From: Lunularia cruciata
Taxonomy: Eukaryota > Streptophyta > Marchantiopsida > Lunulariales > Lunulariaceae
Assembly (NCBI GenBank): GCA_948567375.1
Contig: OX419756.1
Coordinates: forward strand, 7,879,001-7,943,000
Length of the DNA stretch: 64,000 nucleotides
Direction of reading: 5' to 3'
Positions 1 through 12,395 of this stretch are shown here, piece by piece (positions within the stretch are counted from its first letter, which is position 1; the number at the start of each line of letters is the position of its first letter). Under the pieces are notes generated by a model. The model was not told the origin of the DNA and made no database searches. It saw only the letters and a list, made by a program, of their open reading frames with translations. The translations under genes and the position numbers were made by a program.

Positions 1-17
1 TTTAGGGACTGACTAAC

Positions 18-1520
18 CATTTTGACTGGAATTGGTCCCCACGACGGCCGTGAGAGAGGCTCTTCAATGCGATTATATTCGTCTGGATTTCCTACTTTCT
101 CGAAGCAGCTTCCACAGAGATCATAATTCACTTTCCTGAACGAGCAAGCAAACATTAGGAGAGTAACAAAACTAAGCGGAGCTTCAGTGGTTACAGTCAC
201 CGCAGGAACAGTCAAGTCAGTTTCAAGGAATCTAAAACACAGAATCATTTGTAAGACTATTTCCACAAAATTTCCAGGAATATCAGCTCCTAGACTTACT
301 TGATTGCCTTGAATCGAACTCCTGTAATTGGACACCTTTTACAGACGTCACAAGTTACACCTTCGTGGCAGACTGAATCTTCGGTAAGAATTTTAGCGTC
401 GTTCTCTGTTTTGGATGGGGCCTTCGAAATTGTGGATGTGTTGGAAGCATCATGGCCGACTGGATTCGTGGTCTCGGCTAGAGGTTCTGCAGAATTCACA
501 TCCTCCTCGTTTGTAGTAGCGGTATTGTTCGAACTCGGATCATTCTGGATCGCGTCTTTTGGTGGGGCTGATGAACTTGGTTCATCGGATGAAGTAACGC
601 CATAATTTAGATCCTCTGGCTTAGATACCCTCACTGTGAAGAGCTGCGCAGTTACTCTTTTCACGATTGTATCCAACATCTCAGGAATCTGACTCGAGGG
701 GAAAATTCCTTCAAACAGCGGGACATAGGCGTCCACTATCTTCTTCACCGAGGTTTCCAAATTTGAAGATTGTTGCTCGACTTCAGGCGTCTGAGCGGGT
801 GCAGCTTGGGCGTCACTTACGTTCCCGACTGTTTCAGAAGGTATAAGAAGCACTTGAAGACGCAGGGGATTAAGCTTCTGGATGTGGCAAGCATCTGTCA
901 GCTCCTGTTCGTTGCAAAGAGTCACAATATCGCCGTCGTTGTCGGTGTAGGTCATCTTAAGCTGCGCAGTGTTTGGGAGTTTGAACAGTTTCCGAATTTT
1001 TGCTTCTAAATCTGCGAAAGACATGTCTCCGTTTCCAACACTGACAGGGATCCTACGAAGACTACCCTCAAATTCGACCTGCATGCAGCGATCCGATGAA
1101 TCAGGGTTGGTACAGATTGGTATCACGAACGGTTGTCAGAAATATCGCATGAATTGGAGCAGTTAGGGACTATTCCAACAACTGTTCATAAGAAGACATT
1201 CAATTCAAGCTGTTTGCTTGCAAATTGCGTAATGAGTAGCGCAGTTTTGATCAATCTCCCCTCGAGAGAAATCGTTTCAGTCGGTTGTATCTCTGCAATT
1301 GCTCAGATCAATAGTCCTCTACCGACGTAGAGACTCTAGTGATTTTTTCTCTGTGGGATCGCGAGGTTATGTTACAGGGGGATAATGAAAGACAGTACAT
1401 GTCCTCTGAAGCTTCAAATCACAACAGAAGTTCCAGCGCTTATTTGCAAACACTCTCTAACTTGAAATCGATTGACCAATCTAAATCTGGTGGGACTATT
1501 ACCTTGATGATGGTTGCCAT
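18..1520 (-). CDS. NBR1-like PB1-ZZ protein, copy 1 (3' end off window)
   Basis: The three visible exons are 1503-1520 (residues MATIIK), 300-1078 and 18-135; each junction is GT-AG and the phases agree (305 codons). Residues 1-85 form a PB1 domain with the basic face (K6, LRR near residue 14) and an acidic OPCA segment reading YTDNDGDIVTLCNEQELTDA, so it should pair head-to-tail with other PB1 domains. A helical stretch with the motif QIPEMLD follows. A ZZ zinc finger (CDVC, then YDLCGSC) is split by intron 2, exactly as in the full-length NBR1 at 46581-49761. Exon 3 stops at a GTTAGT donor 17 bp from the window edge, so an FW/UBA half may lie outside. The start is chosen by homology to the MAYVIK exon of NBR1. 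NBR1 proteins are selective autophagy receptors; whether this copy acts as one cannot be judged here. Confidence 0.85.
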
Positions 1521-1553
1521 CGTAAAATATATCCGCTCGCAAACTTTATCAAA

Positions 1554-1570
1554 GCGTTCCGATTAGCCGC
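1554..1570 (-). promoter_or_regulatory. Leader element, proximal copy, NBR1-like copy 1
   Basis: In gene sense this reads GCGGCTAATCGGAACGC. It ends 33 bp before the ATG at 1520 and is a diverged second copy of the element at 1647-1665. The GCG and CGC arms are complementary. The function is unknown; conservation across four paralogues is the evidence. Confidence 0.6.
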
Positions 1571-1646
1571 AAGATCCAGTATACTTCTGCAGACAAGGGA
1601 TGATAGAGTGCAGGGGCTGAATGTTCCCGGAAGATCGATTAATCAG

Positions 1647-1665
1647 CGCGTTCCTGTTAGCCGCG
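1647..1665 (-). promoter_or_regulatory. Leader element, distal copy, NBR1-like copy 1
   Basis: In gene sense this reads CGCGGCTAACAGGAACGCG. It lies 57 bp downstream of the TATA box, so it should be in the first part of the transcript. The CGCG arms extend to five pairs (GCGCG/CGCGC) around an 11-nt loop. Confidence 0.65.
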
Positions 1666-1721
1666 CTAGCAAATGAAGCAGCACGAGTGAAAGTATGAGG
1701 AATGAAGACAACCAACCTGAA

Positions 1722-1728
1722 TTATATA
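1722..1728 (-). promoter_or_regulatory. TATA box, NBR1-like copy 1
   Basis: In gene sense TATATAA sits in the context AGTATATAATT, the same as at copy 2. It is about 200 bp before the ATG, which predicts a leader of roughly 170 nt. Confidence 0.6.
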
Positions 1729-1729
1729 C

Positions 1730-3800
1730 TCCTCCATGGCTGCGGTTTTGTCGGCAGCTTCATCTTCACTCCGTCTCCCACATGTTTCTCCACCTTTCTA
1801 CAACCTACTGGAGGGTTCTGGCTTCAAGTGCTCTCTAATGTAGTAATTTACATCGGAATAACTCCTCGTTTAATAGGAACTTCCAATGTAAATCTTTCTG
1901 AGGCAGTAATTTCTCGTCCAGCGACACAGATACACGAATGCAACAGTGACATCCAAGTTACCACTTTTTCGATCAAAGAGATACAAACATGGTACCTAGC
2001 TGTAGTCTATATGAACACGTCAGGCTTCCAGAACTCCAGGAATAGGTGTTTCCAGTCCGCCATGACATGGCCAATCCAAGTCCTTGGAAACTGGATCAAC
2101 CAAAATTGAATCAAGTCTCTAAAACTTGGAGTCCTTTGGGATTTCTATGCCGATGAGGTATATATGTCGTACATTTCGTTACGTTTTGCATTTCGCCCCG
2201 AGTGCAAAGCTTCATCTCACGGGCCCATGTGCAGGGGAATCCCATGGCCAATTGAATAAAAGTGATCCATTGGAAATGCTTCACGGAAAGGTTTATGGTT
2301 TATCCCTCTCATCATATGTCAGTCATATGGTTCGTGGTGGTTCACGGTAGGTGGGTAGTTCTTCTAAGCAACCCTCAGTTTCTGTAGGCATGAACATCTT
2401 TATTGAAGTATCGTGAACTGATGGAAATCGTACTGTAAAACTGTGTGAAAGAATAATTGAGTCTTTAGTATCACACATCCATTTGCGAATGGTCTAGAAC
2501 TACAAGAGTGTAGGGAAGTACGATTTGAGAACTGTAACTGAATGCAATCTAAAGTTCTAAAGGGTCTGAGATTAAACATGATATTTTCCTTCTCCAATTG
2601 CAATTCGTAGATCCCCGACTCAAAAACCGTATGGGGGTTGAATCCAGAACATTGGATTCCCGTGGCCAAAGTACCGAGCATTTAGTTTGTTACCTCTGGG
2701 TTTACTTTAGTTTCATTAGTGGTTTGGTGACTTCAAGACGTAATTTGGACTATAATTTGTCCTCGTTCTCTGATCTTGACAAACGGTGTAACTGAAAGTT
2801 GACTACATGAATATGAATGAATCTCTTTTCCTAATACCGCTGAAAGACAGGAATTACTGAACTTGCTTTCCGGATGGCACTGTAACAGCAAGCCGTACTT
2901 TCCATGGCAGAATAGCTTCATAGCCCAGGATCCCCAACATCGCGATCATTCGATATAGTTTTGTGTTCAGATTCTGACTGTTTATATCAATCGGAGATGT
3001 GCTTGTGCGTATTCAATTTATGAAGAAGTCCTCGGCGTGTATTTACTTTACCTGTAGAAGGATCCATTCGATGAACAAACATCGAGATAAACAAACTACT
3101 TTAACAGATTGTCGAGTTATTTCTGTACGAAATTGCTTGAAGGAAGGTAAGTTTGGATGCTCATATGACCATGATCATGCAAATAATTCAGAATTCAGAA
3201 TCGTAGCGATTCGACATTCAAAAGAAAGACGAAACAGAAGATGCATTGCAAATATACGCTGACATTAATCATCACGTTGGTGCACATATAAAATCGTAAT
3301 TGCTGGAGTTATCAATCCTTGTCCCAAGGTGGAAAAACCTTATTACAATTTATCCTTGTGTGATTGGATACACAGCAAGAAAAGGTGGAAAAAACCAACT
3401 AATGGATCTGAATTGACTGAGCTGGCTGCATGTAACAAGGCTTATTTTTGGCCGTTACACTGCTGTATGAGCGTCCTTGTGAGATTTATATACTAACTTC
3501 CAGGATGATGCGTTAGCTAGCTACGTTATCCCCTGATAACAGGGGGTCAGCAGCTTTTCACTTGATTGTCTACACCACGACGACGACCAACAACCATCAC
3601 TGGGGATAAACCCATACCAATACGCCCAGTTGCAACCGCAGGAGACATGCGCACCTATAAAATCGAAGAACTTGGTAAGTCAGATATCAGCAATCATGGA
3701 ACCGTAGGGAAACATTTCAAAGCCTACTTTTCTGATTCATACTTTTTGATTACTGACGGTTAATTTGAAGAACTCCTAGCTAGAAAAATACACTCCAGTC
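1730..3800. other. Intergenic region between NBR1-like copies 1 and 2
   Basis: No convincing gene is seen on either strand. I looked for FW-domain or UBA exons that would complete copy 2 on the minus strand and found none. Open frames here are short and show no family motif. A small palindrome (CCCCTG-ATAA-CAGGGG) lies near 3530-3545. Confidence 0.5.
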
Positions 3801-5055
3801 TCACATGTGGAACATGATTAAGGCCGGGGTTACACTTACAAGCTTGACGGAAGTTGTTCCCGGACCAGCAGGATGCTTAATCGGCTGTTCGCAGCGCTTG
3901 TAGTCGTTCGCATTGCCAACCTTCCCGAAGCAACGGCCGCAAAGATCGTAATTAACTCTCCTGCAGTGTTGAAATTCATATCAGCATCATTCACAAAGCT
4001 CGGCAAGATGAATGGGTGGTAGAGAGATTCGGAGAACAAATTTCAAATCCTAAATATGACTATCACTATGGCTTCGTCTGGACAGATAGAATTCTCACTT
4101 GACTGCCTTGAAGCGGGGTCCCACTATGGGATTTATCTGACAGATGTCGCAACTGACACCCACATGAATAGCCTGATCGCTGCCTTCTGATTTTGCTTCT
4201 GACTTCTTCTCCTCGACTTTCTTGGAAGGGGTTTCTGAGGAAACCTTGGTAGGATCATTAACCTTAGCTGCTTCTTTTGGTCCAGGAGTACATGTTGCAT
4301 TGCTTTCCTTTTCTTTTTCAGGATGCCTCTGCGATGTCACCATCTTGAAAATATTCTCCATCATCTGAGGAACCTGATTTGGGTGAAGTGCGGCTTGGAA
4401 AACAGGATCAACAATCTTAACTGTCTTCTTCGCAGACTTTTCTGAAGTCACGGGTTTTCCATGCGGCCTCTGATTTGATTGCTGCCCTGGAGGTCTCTCA
4501 GTGACGGGAGGACTGTTGTGTTGTGCAACTTCGGGAACCTTATGTGACAGAGCTACATGAACATACAGAGGATTGATCTTCTGTGTGATGCACGCGTCGG
4601 TGAGATCCTGATCGTTTGCCATGGTTACGACGTCGTTTTCCTTGTCCTTGTATGTCATCTGAAGTTGTGAAGTATTCGGGAGCTTGAACAAATCCCGTAC
4701 TTTTGCTTCCAATTTGGTGAAAGACAAATCCTCCTTCTCTGCCCTGCTGACAAGGAGGCGACGTAAAGTGCCCTCGTACTCAACCTGGGATCACATTGAA
4801 CATCAGCTTCGATGAGAATGGATACAGCTAACCAACTTTCAGTAAAACCATGGAGAGTGTGCCGTGGATGCCTTGTCAATGATTAATACATCTGGGTGAT
4901 CAACGATGACATGTAAACAAGGCTCAAGCAAAACATGCAGCTAGTAATTTATAACAAGAATGTCTAGTTGCTCCGGAAACGAGCGATAATTCATAAAACT
5001 AGGCAAATGTTTCAGAAGTCCAGTAGAAGCGCCCAACCTTAATGATGTAAGCCAT
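3801..5055 (-). CDS. Short NBR1-like PB1-ZZ protein, copy 2
   Basis: The exons are 5038-5055 (MAYIIK), 4099-4784 and 3840-3960, giving 275 codons in phase. PB1 (residues 1 to about 85) has VEYEGTLRRL on the basic face and the OPCA segment YKDKENDVVTMANDQDLTDA. A Lys/Glu/Ser-rich linker carries a helical motif (QVPQMME), and the ZZ finger (CDIC, then YDLCGRC) ends the protein. At 3839 a GTAAGT donor matches the NBR1 exon 3 boundary. No FW or UBA exon is visible in the 2 kb downstream. If the donor is not used, translation runs 12 more residues to a TGA at 3801-3803, giving 287 residues. I infer a truncated paralogue able to join PB1 filaments but lacking visible cargo and ubiquitin binding. 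It could be a functional short form or a decaying duplicate. Confidence 0.8.
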
Positions 5056-5081
5056 GGTACTGATTGGAGAAAAGGAATCAA

Positions 5082-5098
5082 GCGTCCCGGTTAGCCGC
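5082..5098 (-). promoter_or_regulatory. Leader element, proximal copy, NBR1-like copy 2
   Basis: In gene sense this reads GCGGCTAACCGGGACGC, ending 26 bp before the ATG at 5055. The loop is more diverged than in the distal copy, but the GCG/CGC arms are kept. Confidence 0.55.
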
Positions 5099-5169
5099 TG
5101 TGTAGATTCCAGAATACAGATCGAAGAATCAACCGTACGATGAGGAGAGCTGAAAATTCGAGTAACTAG

Positions 5170-5188
5170 CGCGTTCCTGTAAGCCGCG
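5170..5188 (-). promoter_or_regulatory. Leader element, distal copy, NBR1-like copy 2
   Basis: In gene sense this reads CGCGGCTTACAGGAACGCG, 51 bp downstream of the TATA box. The arms extend to six possible pairs (AGCGCG/CGCGCT). Confidence 0.65.
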
Positions 5189-5238
5189 CTGATGAACTGT
5201 GAAATGTAAGTGATGAATAAGAGGATCGAAGAGGGCAA

Positions 5239-5245
5239 TTATATA
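5239..5245 (-). promoter_or_regulatory. TATA box, NBR1-like copy 2
   Basis: In gene sense TATATAA in the context AGTATATAATT, about 185 bp before the ATG at 5055. Confidence 0.6.
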
Positions 5246-5259
5246 CTTTTCCGCTGAGA

Positions 5260-7064
5260 ACCATCAAGCGGGGCGTCGCCTTCACTCCAAAGGTACAGAG
5301 CTCCTTCAAGTACGTTCCAGCAGTTTCTTCAAACATCCTAGATGGTCCTATTTGAAATCTGAGATAAAATTGTCGGTAAAAGAAGATTTCACATCTATGT
5401 AGGAAGTGTTCCGTCTCAATGCATAACTCGCCCATGTAACTACAAGCTACACTGTCACTCCCAGAAAAAGGAAGTTACACAGGTTAAAGTTCATAGGATC
5501 CGACTGAGGTACCTTGTAATTCCACACAGAGTACTGTTCCACTGTGACAAGCTACTCTACTGAAATCTGATTCCAAATTTGAACTAATAGGAGACACGTC
5601 AAGTTTCTTGAGTCTAAAGTTTAACGCATACAGCTGGAAGCTGAGCCATGAATATAGCAAGCCCTGTGAACTTGATATGCTGACCTTAAGCTTTCAATTA
5701 AGATGATCATTGAACTTTCGTGATTTATTATCTTGGACCGGTTGACATCATCTCATGGAAGATGTTTAAATCAAAGAGTTGCGATTGTGAGACAGCATTC
5801 AGTATTGGTCTGAAAATGCAAATCTTAGTGAGATACAATGGTTGATTGTTCTATGCAATTGCAGACCGGAGCAAATTCTATCCCGTATGAACTAGTCGTA
5901 TGGGATTGCACCATGAACTCCAATTCAATCATGTAACTTTTCCCGAATTCAGGTTCTTTGTTAAGGTTCATACACAAACTACCAGAAGTTCTCCATTATG
6001 AGAAACTCTGAATGGTATGGACTGATTGACGAGAAATCCATGGCCATGGTCAAGAACAACGGATGGTTTAGATTTCGGTTCTAGGCGCTTTTACGAGATT
6101 GTGCGTACATTTACATGATGAAATTAGAAGGGGAAGATCCTTGAAGTCTCAGTCAGTCGAGGGGAACGGGCTCCTCACCGAGAAATACCATTCAATGGGA
6201 AACTGTTCTTTCGTTCACAGTTGCCTCTAAAGTATCGTTCAAGCGGTCAAACACCAGTTTAACCGTTGTCTGCTACACTACGAAATCGAAAGCAGGCAGG
6301 CAGAACATGCGCCTAATTTAAATAGAAGATTGGAGAATTGGATAGGAGATTGGAACACTGGAGATCTATGCTAGAATGTACGGCAGGTAGTTTTGTTCCT
6401 GTGATCGGCACCCCAAAGCGAGCAGAATCAGTGGATGTAGGACGAGGAGGAAGCAGACTTTATCCCGATACTTTACGGTCACTCTACCAAAAGGCTGCTA
6501 CACTTTGTAACCAGTGGTTACAGGCGTCGGCTCGTCAACCCTAGAAGGTGTCCCCAGGTATGTCGTGGATACGATTAGACGATTGCAAGTAACTCAGCTT
6601 GAAACTTCTTATAGCTGTACAATCATATAAATCTCTGAGATGGATGTAACTAAAGACGTAAAACGAAAAATGAATGTTTCATCTCTGTCTAGCTCGATTG
6701 AAGTGCAAGTTGTGAATTATGGTAAGAAATATTGCTGGAAGTGCAAGAACTGCAAATGTCATAGGTAGACCCAGGAATATTTTCATGTTGCCGATTTTTT
6801 ATGTGTGAATTTATAAATCTATTTATTAATAAATATCGCATATTTATCTCAAAGCTATGATTTACATTACATGAAATTATTTTAAGCATAAATTTTAAAT
6901 TAGATGATATATATTATCCCTAAATTTCTTTTAATTTAATTTGAAAACTCTTCTTGAAAATTTTGCTTTGTATGATGATAAATTGGACTAATTGGGAACT
7001 TCCAATTGCGTTATCCAAAGATTGCACTTGTCGTGAGAGAATTTTATCTTGATTCTTGTAGGTA
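5260..7064. other. Intergenic region, nothing recognised
   Basis: Single-copy-looking sequence upstream of copy 2. Only short open frames without family motifs are present, such as 6338-6544. Composition turns strongly AT-rich after about 6600. Confidence 0.4.
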
Positions 7065-7141
7065 AGTGCTGTGCGTATCGACCCGTGCAGTGCTGTAGCT
7101 AACGCGTTAAGTATCCCGCCTGGGGAGTACGTTCGCAAGAA

Positions 7142-7203
<62 letters not shown>

Positions 7204-7210
7204 CAACGCG
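7065..7210 (+). pseudogene. rrn16: Nuclear plastid insertion: fragment of 16S rRNA gene
   Basis: About 145 bp match the plastid small-subunit rRNA around the universally conserved 920 region: GTAGCTAACGCGTTAAGTAT, then GGAATTGACGGGGGCCCGC, then GGTGGAGCATGTGGTTTAAT. It stops abruptly after GATGCAACGCG and is flanked by AT-rich DNA with no rRNA similarity. GTTAAGTATCCCGCC and the GGGGGCCCGC form fit plastid rather than plant mitochondrial rRNA, as I know those genes. No decay is visible, which suggests a recent insertion or an assembly or library chimera. It is too short to make a functional rRNA. Confidence 0.9.
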
Positions 7211-8115
7211 TCGAATTTTCAAGTTATTTTTTCTTTTATTATTGCTTGAAAGTTTTCAAGTTTATGGATTTCTAAACCATGTTCAAATCAAATGATGGGG
7301 GTATGTTAATCTAGTGTAGAGTGCTATTGCCTGATCCATCCATGCAGTGAAGGGCTAGAATGCCATGTAGTATACCTGCAATAAAAAAAAAAAAAAAAAA
7401 GCATCAAGAAGTGTAAAGGGATAACAAGTCTTCCTGCCTAAAGCAAAGTGCTAAATCCTAGTTTCCAAAGCAAAAGAAATAAAGTAAAGTGATGGAGATT
7501 TGGTTTTAACCAATGAGGTGAGGTAATGAGGATGGTTAGAGAGACAGTCATAGCTCTTTTCTTCTATGAGGAACCTTATTTTACATTATTAAATTGGTGA
7601 TAAAAAAGTTAAAAATTCTCTATAGCCAAAGATACAACGGTATTAGAGGATATGTGTGGTTTATAATGATCTTCCTTCCTCGTGGTAGTGATCATTGCTA
7701 TTGATTTTGTCTAAACACAGTTTTTTGCTAGTTACTTTGCAGATAAAGGGCTTGCAACCACCATATAATATAAATCATAACTTTGAAATAATAATCAAGA
7801 CCTATTATCTAAGCATCATAAGTAAATAAATCAAATTTCATAATAGATGCCAAAAGAAAAGGGTGACCGGCTATAAGATCCTGTCTAATAATAGATAGAG
7901 AAGTGACATTCTTTCATCAATAAACATTTAAATCTCTCTCTCTATGTTGTGCTAAGACAATCCCTATACAGAAACAACCCAAACAAGAATGCATTAATCA
8001 TTGATAAAGTAGATTATAAAGATGTGCTAAGCGTATAGGTGGAAGATTATTATCTTATGGTAATGGGTGTTGGGAGAGCTAGGAAGAGTGAATTATGTAG
8101 GGAGATCAAGAATAG
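7211..8115. other. AT-rich intergenic region with a poly(A) tract
   Basis: No gene is seen. An 18-nt A run occupies 7383-7400. The last five bases, AATAG at 8111-8115, are the probable left target-site duplication of element A0. Confidence 0.5.
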
Positions 8116-8513
8116 TATAATACTATAGAGTTAGTAGAGAAGATAGTAGAGGCTATTGAGTTATAAAATAAGTCAAATATACCTATGAATTTAAGGATAT
8201 TATAGAAGCACCAAGGAAGCTTCTTGTTAAAATGTTCTAGAAGCACCTAGGAATTTTGTTGATGGTATGTTTCTAGGTACCTTCAAAGGATTGGATAACT
8301 TAGCTTGTATGCCAAGTAAAAGGTTTCTTAAAAGAAGTTTGTTTGGAAGCTTCTCGGTTAGCTTAGCTTGCACTCCAAGAAGAGTACTTTAAGAAAGAAG
8401 CTTCCTTGGAAGCTTTTCAAGAAGCCCAGCTCATGCTAGGCATTTGGAGTTTCCCTCATTTGAGTGTTACATTGTGATCTTCCATTCTCTAATTCTCTAC
8501 TCGGTCTTTTACG
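8116..8513 (+). repeat. 5' LTR of A0
   Basis: This 398-bp LTR ends in CGGTCTTTTACG and is followed directly by a primer-binding site. It holds the family A modules (AGCTTAGCTTGCA, GGAAGCTTC) in a decayed state. Confidence 0.8.
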
Positions 8514-8526
8514 TTGGTATTAGAGC
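8514..8526 (+). other. Primer-binding site of A0 (initiator-Met tRNA)
   Basis: TTGGTATTAGAGC differs by one base from TGGTATCAGAGC, the usual plant initiator-Met tRNA primer site, and begins just after the LTR. Confidence 0.85.
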
Positions 8527-11500
8527 AAGAATGGGATGGATAAAATCTATCAACCATTAATTCTATTTCCTCCAAACCATTGGGGTGTTTGTGTCCATAT
8601 CCTACCAATGTATTCTTTCACAAATTTCATCATTTCATGCTATAGGCAAAATTTTCTAAACACAATCACCTTGTCCAATGAACCATGATCCTTCCAAATA
8701 TGACTTACAAAGACCGGTGGATGTGTTGCATTTATATGTTAAATTAGATAATTGCAGTTTGGTAAAGTAGTAATCATGGTGATGATGACCAAAGTTATCA
8801 TTGCAATAATAGATTGAACACCTTACTTGGCAGATATAATGATAGTCAATAATAAGAGCAGTTAGAGAGAGTAAAATTTTGATAAGAAGAAGATAAAATT
8901 TTATTATCAAAGCCAAAGGTATTTGAAGTCAAAAATCTATCAGATGCAATAGAAGATTTAGTGTTTGATTGCAAATTTTGTTTTTGAAGCTACCATTCTT
9001 TTAGATGAAAGGTGAAATTCTCTTGGCTTCAAGCCAATTAGTTGAAGTGGCAAAACTATCATGTGGATTCCAAGAAGAGAAAGCTCAATGGCAATTTATT
9101 GCTACAATCTCAACATGTGAAGGATACAAAAGTGCAATAATTGAGCAATTCCAAGCTATATATGTTGCATTAGCCTTATGAGATAGAGTGGTAGAATTGA
9201 AAAATATTGGTTTGGTGAGAAGCTACATCATTTAGTTCTAAAATAAAATAATATAAATTCTAAGATATTGGAAGGCAAAGCTCAAGATTTGTTTGTAAGA
9301 AGCTTGAAATCACACACCAAGTTGGAAGTAACCATGTATGAGCCAAAACAATTAAGAGTAACCATGCAAGTGGTTGAGCCCTTTAATTCTTTGGTTGTCA
9401 CAACTTGGTCTCAAACACAACCTTCATAAAAACAATAAGAATATCACATATGGTTGGAGGATCTGACACTAATGGAGATTGATGCCATCCATTGGAGACC
9501 ACTTGACATTAAAAATAAAGAAAGATTATGATAAAATGGTGATTGCTTTTATTGTTACCAAATTGGACATTGCATTGCCAGCTATCTAACTAGGAATGGA
9601 CCTCAATCCACTACCCAAATGGAGTTCTTGGAGTGTGAGGATAAGGGAAACAAAGAATCCCACTATGAGATATTGAGCCACATACTAGGAACATGATTTG
9701 TTCCAATAGGATTGAAGGTTCAACTTGTGGAAGTATGATTTACATGTAAGGTATAATATCTTATCATGGTTGTTGAGTTTTGGTTGATTGTGTTAGTTTA
9801 ATATACATGCTATTATCAAAGGAGTTTTTTATTCATATCAAGTCATTATTTGATAAAAATTGATGATAGTTGATGGTAGAAAGAGTTTTGCATTTGTACC
9901 TCACATCTTGTTACATTGAAAATTGGTAGAAATATCTAGAGTATATGAGGCTTTTAGTAGCTCCTCTACAATATGATGTCATTCTAGGTCTCCCTTGGCT
10001 TGAACTCCATAAGGTTCAATTTAATTAGGCCTGACAATAAAATTAAGTACAACACCAAGGTAAGGCTTATTGATTAGGTTGTTTGTCACCTTTGAGGAAG
10101 ACACATAAGAGTAGTAAGTCACAAGATGGGAAGTTTGTCAATATAGTGGCTATATAACACACTTTAGAGGAAGATGTTCTTGTTTTTATTATGTGTATCA
10201 AATTGATTGCACAAGGAGAATTTGATGAGGATAAGAAGTCTCAACAAAAAGTAAGGGTGATAACATAATTCAAGAGTTTGCAAATGTGTTTTTGGATGAT
10301 CTTCCAAAGGTGTTACCCTTTGATCAAGGTATACTTTTCAAGATCAAGCAATTGCCAAGTAGTACTCCAATGAATAGACCAATCTATTTGGAAGAGCTTC
10401 AAACAACATTGACCAAGTTGTTAGAGAAGGATGTCATACAACATAGTACATATCCTTGGAGAACATTCATAATATTGTATTAAACAAGAATGTAGGACCT
10501 CAATTTTGTATTGACTATTTGAGTCTCCATAAGCAAACCGTGAAGAATGCATATCTGTTACCTTGAATTGATGATTTGTTTGTTGGATCAATTAAGTAGA
10601 TCACTATACTTCTCCAAGTTATATCTTCAAAGTGTTTATTGGTAGATTCTAATTGATGGAGAAGATGTGCATAAGATAACCTTTTGTACAAGGTGCAGGT
10701 ATTTTGAATGAAGAGTTTTACTTTTTGAGCTCACTAATACTCCGATAGTCCTCATGGGCCAAATGTATTGCATGTTAGATGGAATATTGGAATGATACAT
10801 GGTTGTGTTCTTGGATGATATTTTGATTTACAATAACACAAACAGAACAAACTAATCACATTTGAGAAATCTTGAGATAATTGCAATAATGGAAGTTCTA
10901 TTACAAGAAGTCCAAGTGTACCTTTTGGTAGAAAAAAATTAATTCCTTGACCATAAGGTTTCAATAGAGTGAATCAAGATTGAAGAGGAGAAAATCAAGG
11001 CTATTACAAATTGTCCTACTCTTGAGGATGCCATGGAAGTTTGGAGATCTAATGGATTGGTGAGTTTTTCTATCAATGGTTCATCAATTATTATGCTTAT
11101 ATGGCCACACCTTTGATTGATGTCTTGGGGAAAATAAGCTTGGAGTGAACTATCAAATATAAAGAGGCATTCAAGAATTTGAAGCATATGGTGTCTTCAA
11201 GAGTCATCAAAAATATGATCCTCAACTACCTTGTGTGGTTGTTTCTTATACCTCTAATTTTACCTTGGAGTTGTGTCACAACAAGAATTTTCATACGGGT
11301 TACATCCCATGGCCTTTATGTCTTGCAAACTAAACACAATAAGAAGTATATATTTTTCTCAAGATCAAGAACCCCTAGCAATAGTATATACCAAAAAGGT
11401 ATGGAAACATTACCTCTTGGGCAAAAAAGTGATAATGCAAATCAATCACAAACCCTTGATGCATACCTCATATTTGGAGCACATGAAGATTCTACATCAT

Positions 11501-12395
11501 TAATAGGAGGAACAATTACAATTATTTGATATCAAGACTGAGTACAAACCAACAAGTTTTGTATAATTTGCAATGCCTTGTCATGTCAACTAATTTGAAG
11601 ATTTTCCTTGAATTTCTCATGATAGTAACAATCACCAAGGTGTTGATATAATCAAAGGTATAAATAAAGTTCAAGACTACTTTACAATAGAAAAAATTTC
11701 CTTCATTTTGTGCAAATTTTTCTTGCATCACATGACAAAGAATACAACACCTTTTCAATCAAAGAAGGGCTCTTATTTTATGATGACCAAATCTAAATTC
11801 TAATTATGTGAGATCTACAATTAGTGTGAGTTCAAAAGGTGCATGAATTACCAATTGTTGGATACATGGGGTGGACAAGACCTTGAGCATCCTACAATAT
11901 CAATGATGATGGCCAAACTTGGCACATAAGGTTTGAGAATTGTCTTATCTTGTGAGAGTTGCTAATGCAACAAAACCAACAACCAAACACTAAGCATACT
12001 ATTCCAACCACTCTCCATCCCATCTACATGATAGAAACATGTGAGCTTAGATCTAATCATATATGTGCCAAAGACAAACCAAGGCCATATATCAATCATA
12101 AGGTTTGTTGATAAGCTTAGCAAGCAAATTCATTTGGTGCCTATCTTAAATATAGTGGATACTCTAATGTTGGCTCATATCTAACTTTGACATTTGTCTC
12201 CAAGCACCAGGGGGTGCCATAGGTTCTCATTTTGGATCATGATTATAAGTAAAATTTGGCAAGTGTTCTTCAAGCTACTTAACATTAAACTTGCCTTGTC
12301 TATGACCAATCATCCTTAAATAGATGGGCACACCAAACAACTTAATTATACTTTGGAGGATATGCTATATGCTTATGTTAAAATTCATCACCAAT
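8527..12395 (+). pseudogene. A0 gag-pol remnant (gag, protease, RT, RNase H, integrase part)
   Basis: Gag is badly broken. Its CCHC knuckle near 9544 keeps CFYC and GHC but has Tyr in place of the last Cys. The protease region lies near 9770-10020 and is followed by one 20-residue linker unit (10119-10178). The RT region runs about 10290-10840, with an [12 protein letters not shown] motif near 10810. RNase H is about 11160-11540 and the integrase starts near 11780. At 12335-12337 the codon aligned with the integrase catalytic Glu is AAA (Lys). The reading is cut at 12395 by insertion of A1 and resumes at 27463. Confidence 0.75.

Noticed and set aside
2400..3765. Possible FW/UBA exons of copy 2 on the minus strand
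   Set aside because: None of the FW signature Trp contexts or UBA GF motifs could be read in this stretch.
6338..6544. Small open frame (68 codons) as a gene
   Set aside because: No family motif, no splice partner and no promoter context; length is within chance expectation.
7065..7210. A genuine rRNA gene or evidence of an organellar or bacterial contig
   Set aside because: Only about 145 bp of 16S are present and both sides are AT-rich nuclear sequence next to plant genes with introns.
7383..7400. Poly(A) run as the tail of a LINE, SINE or processed gene
   Set aside because: No target-site duplication and no coding or tRNA-derived sequence upstream could be identified.
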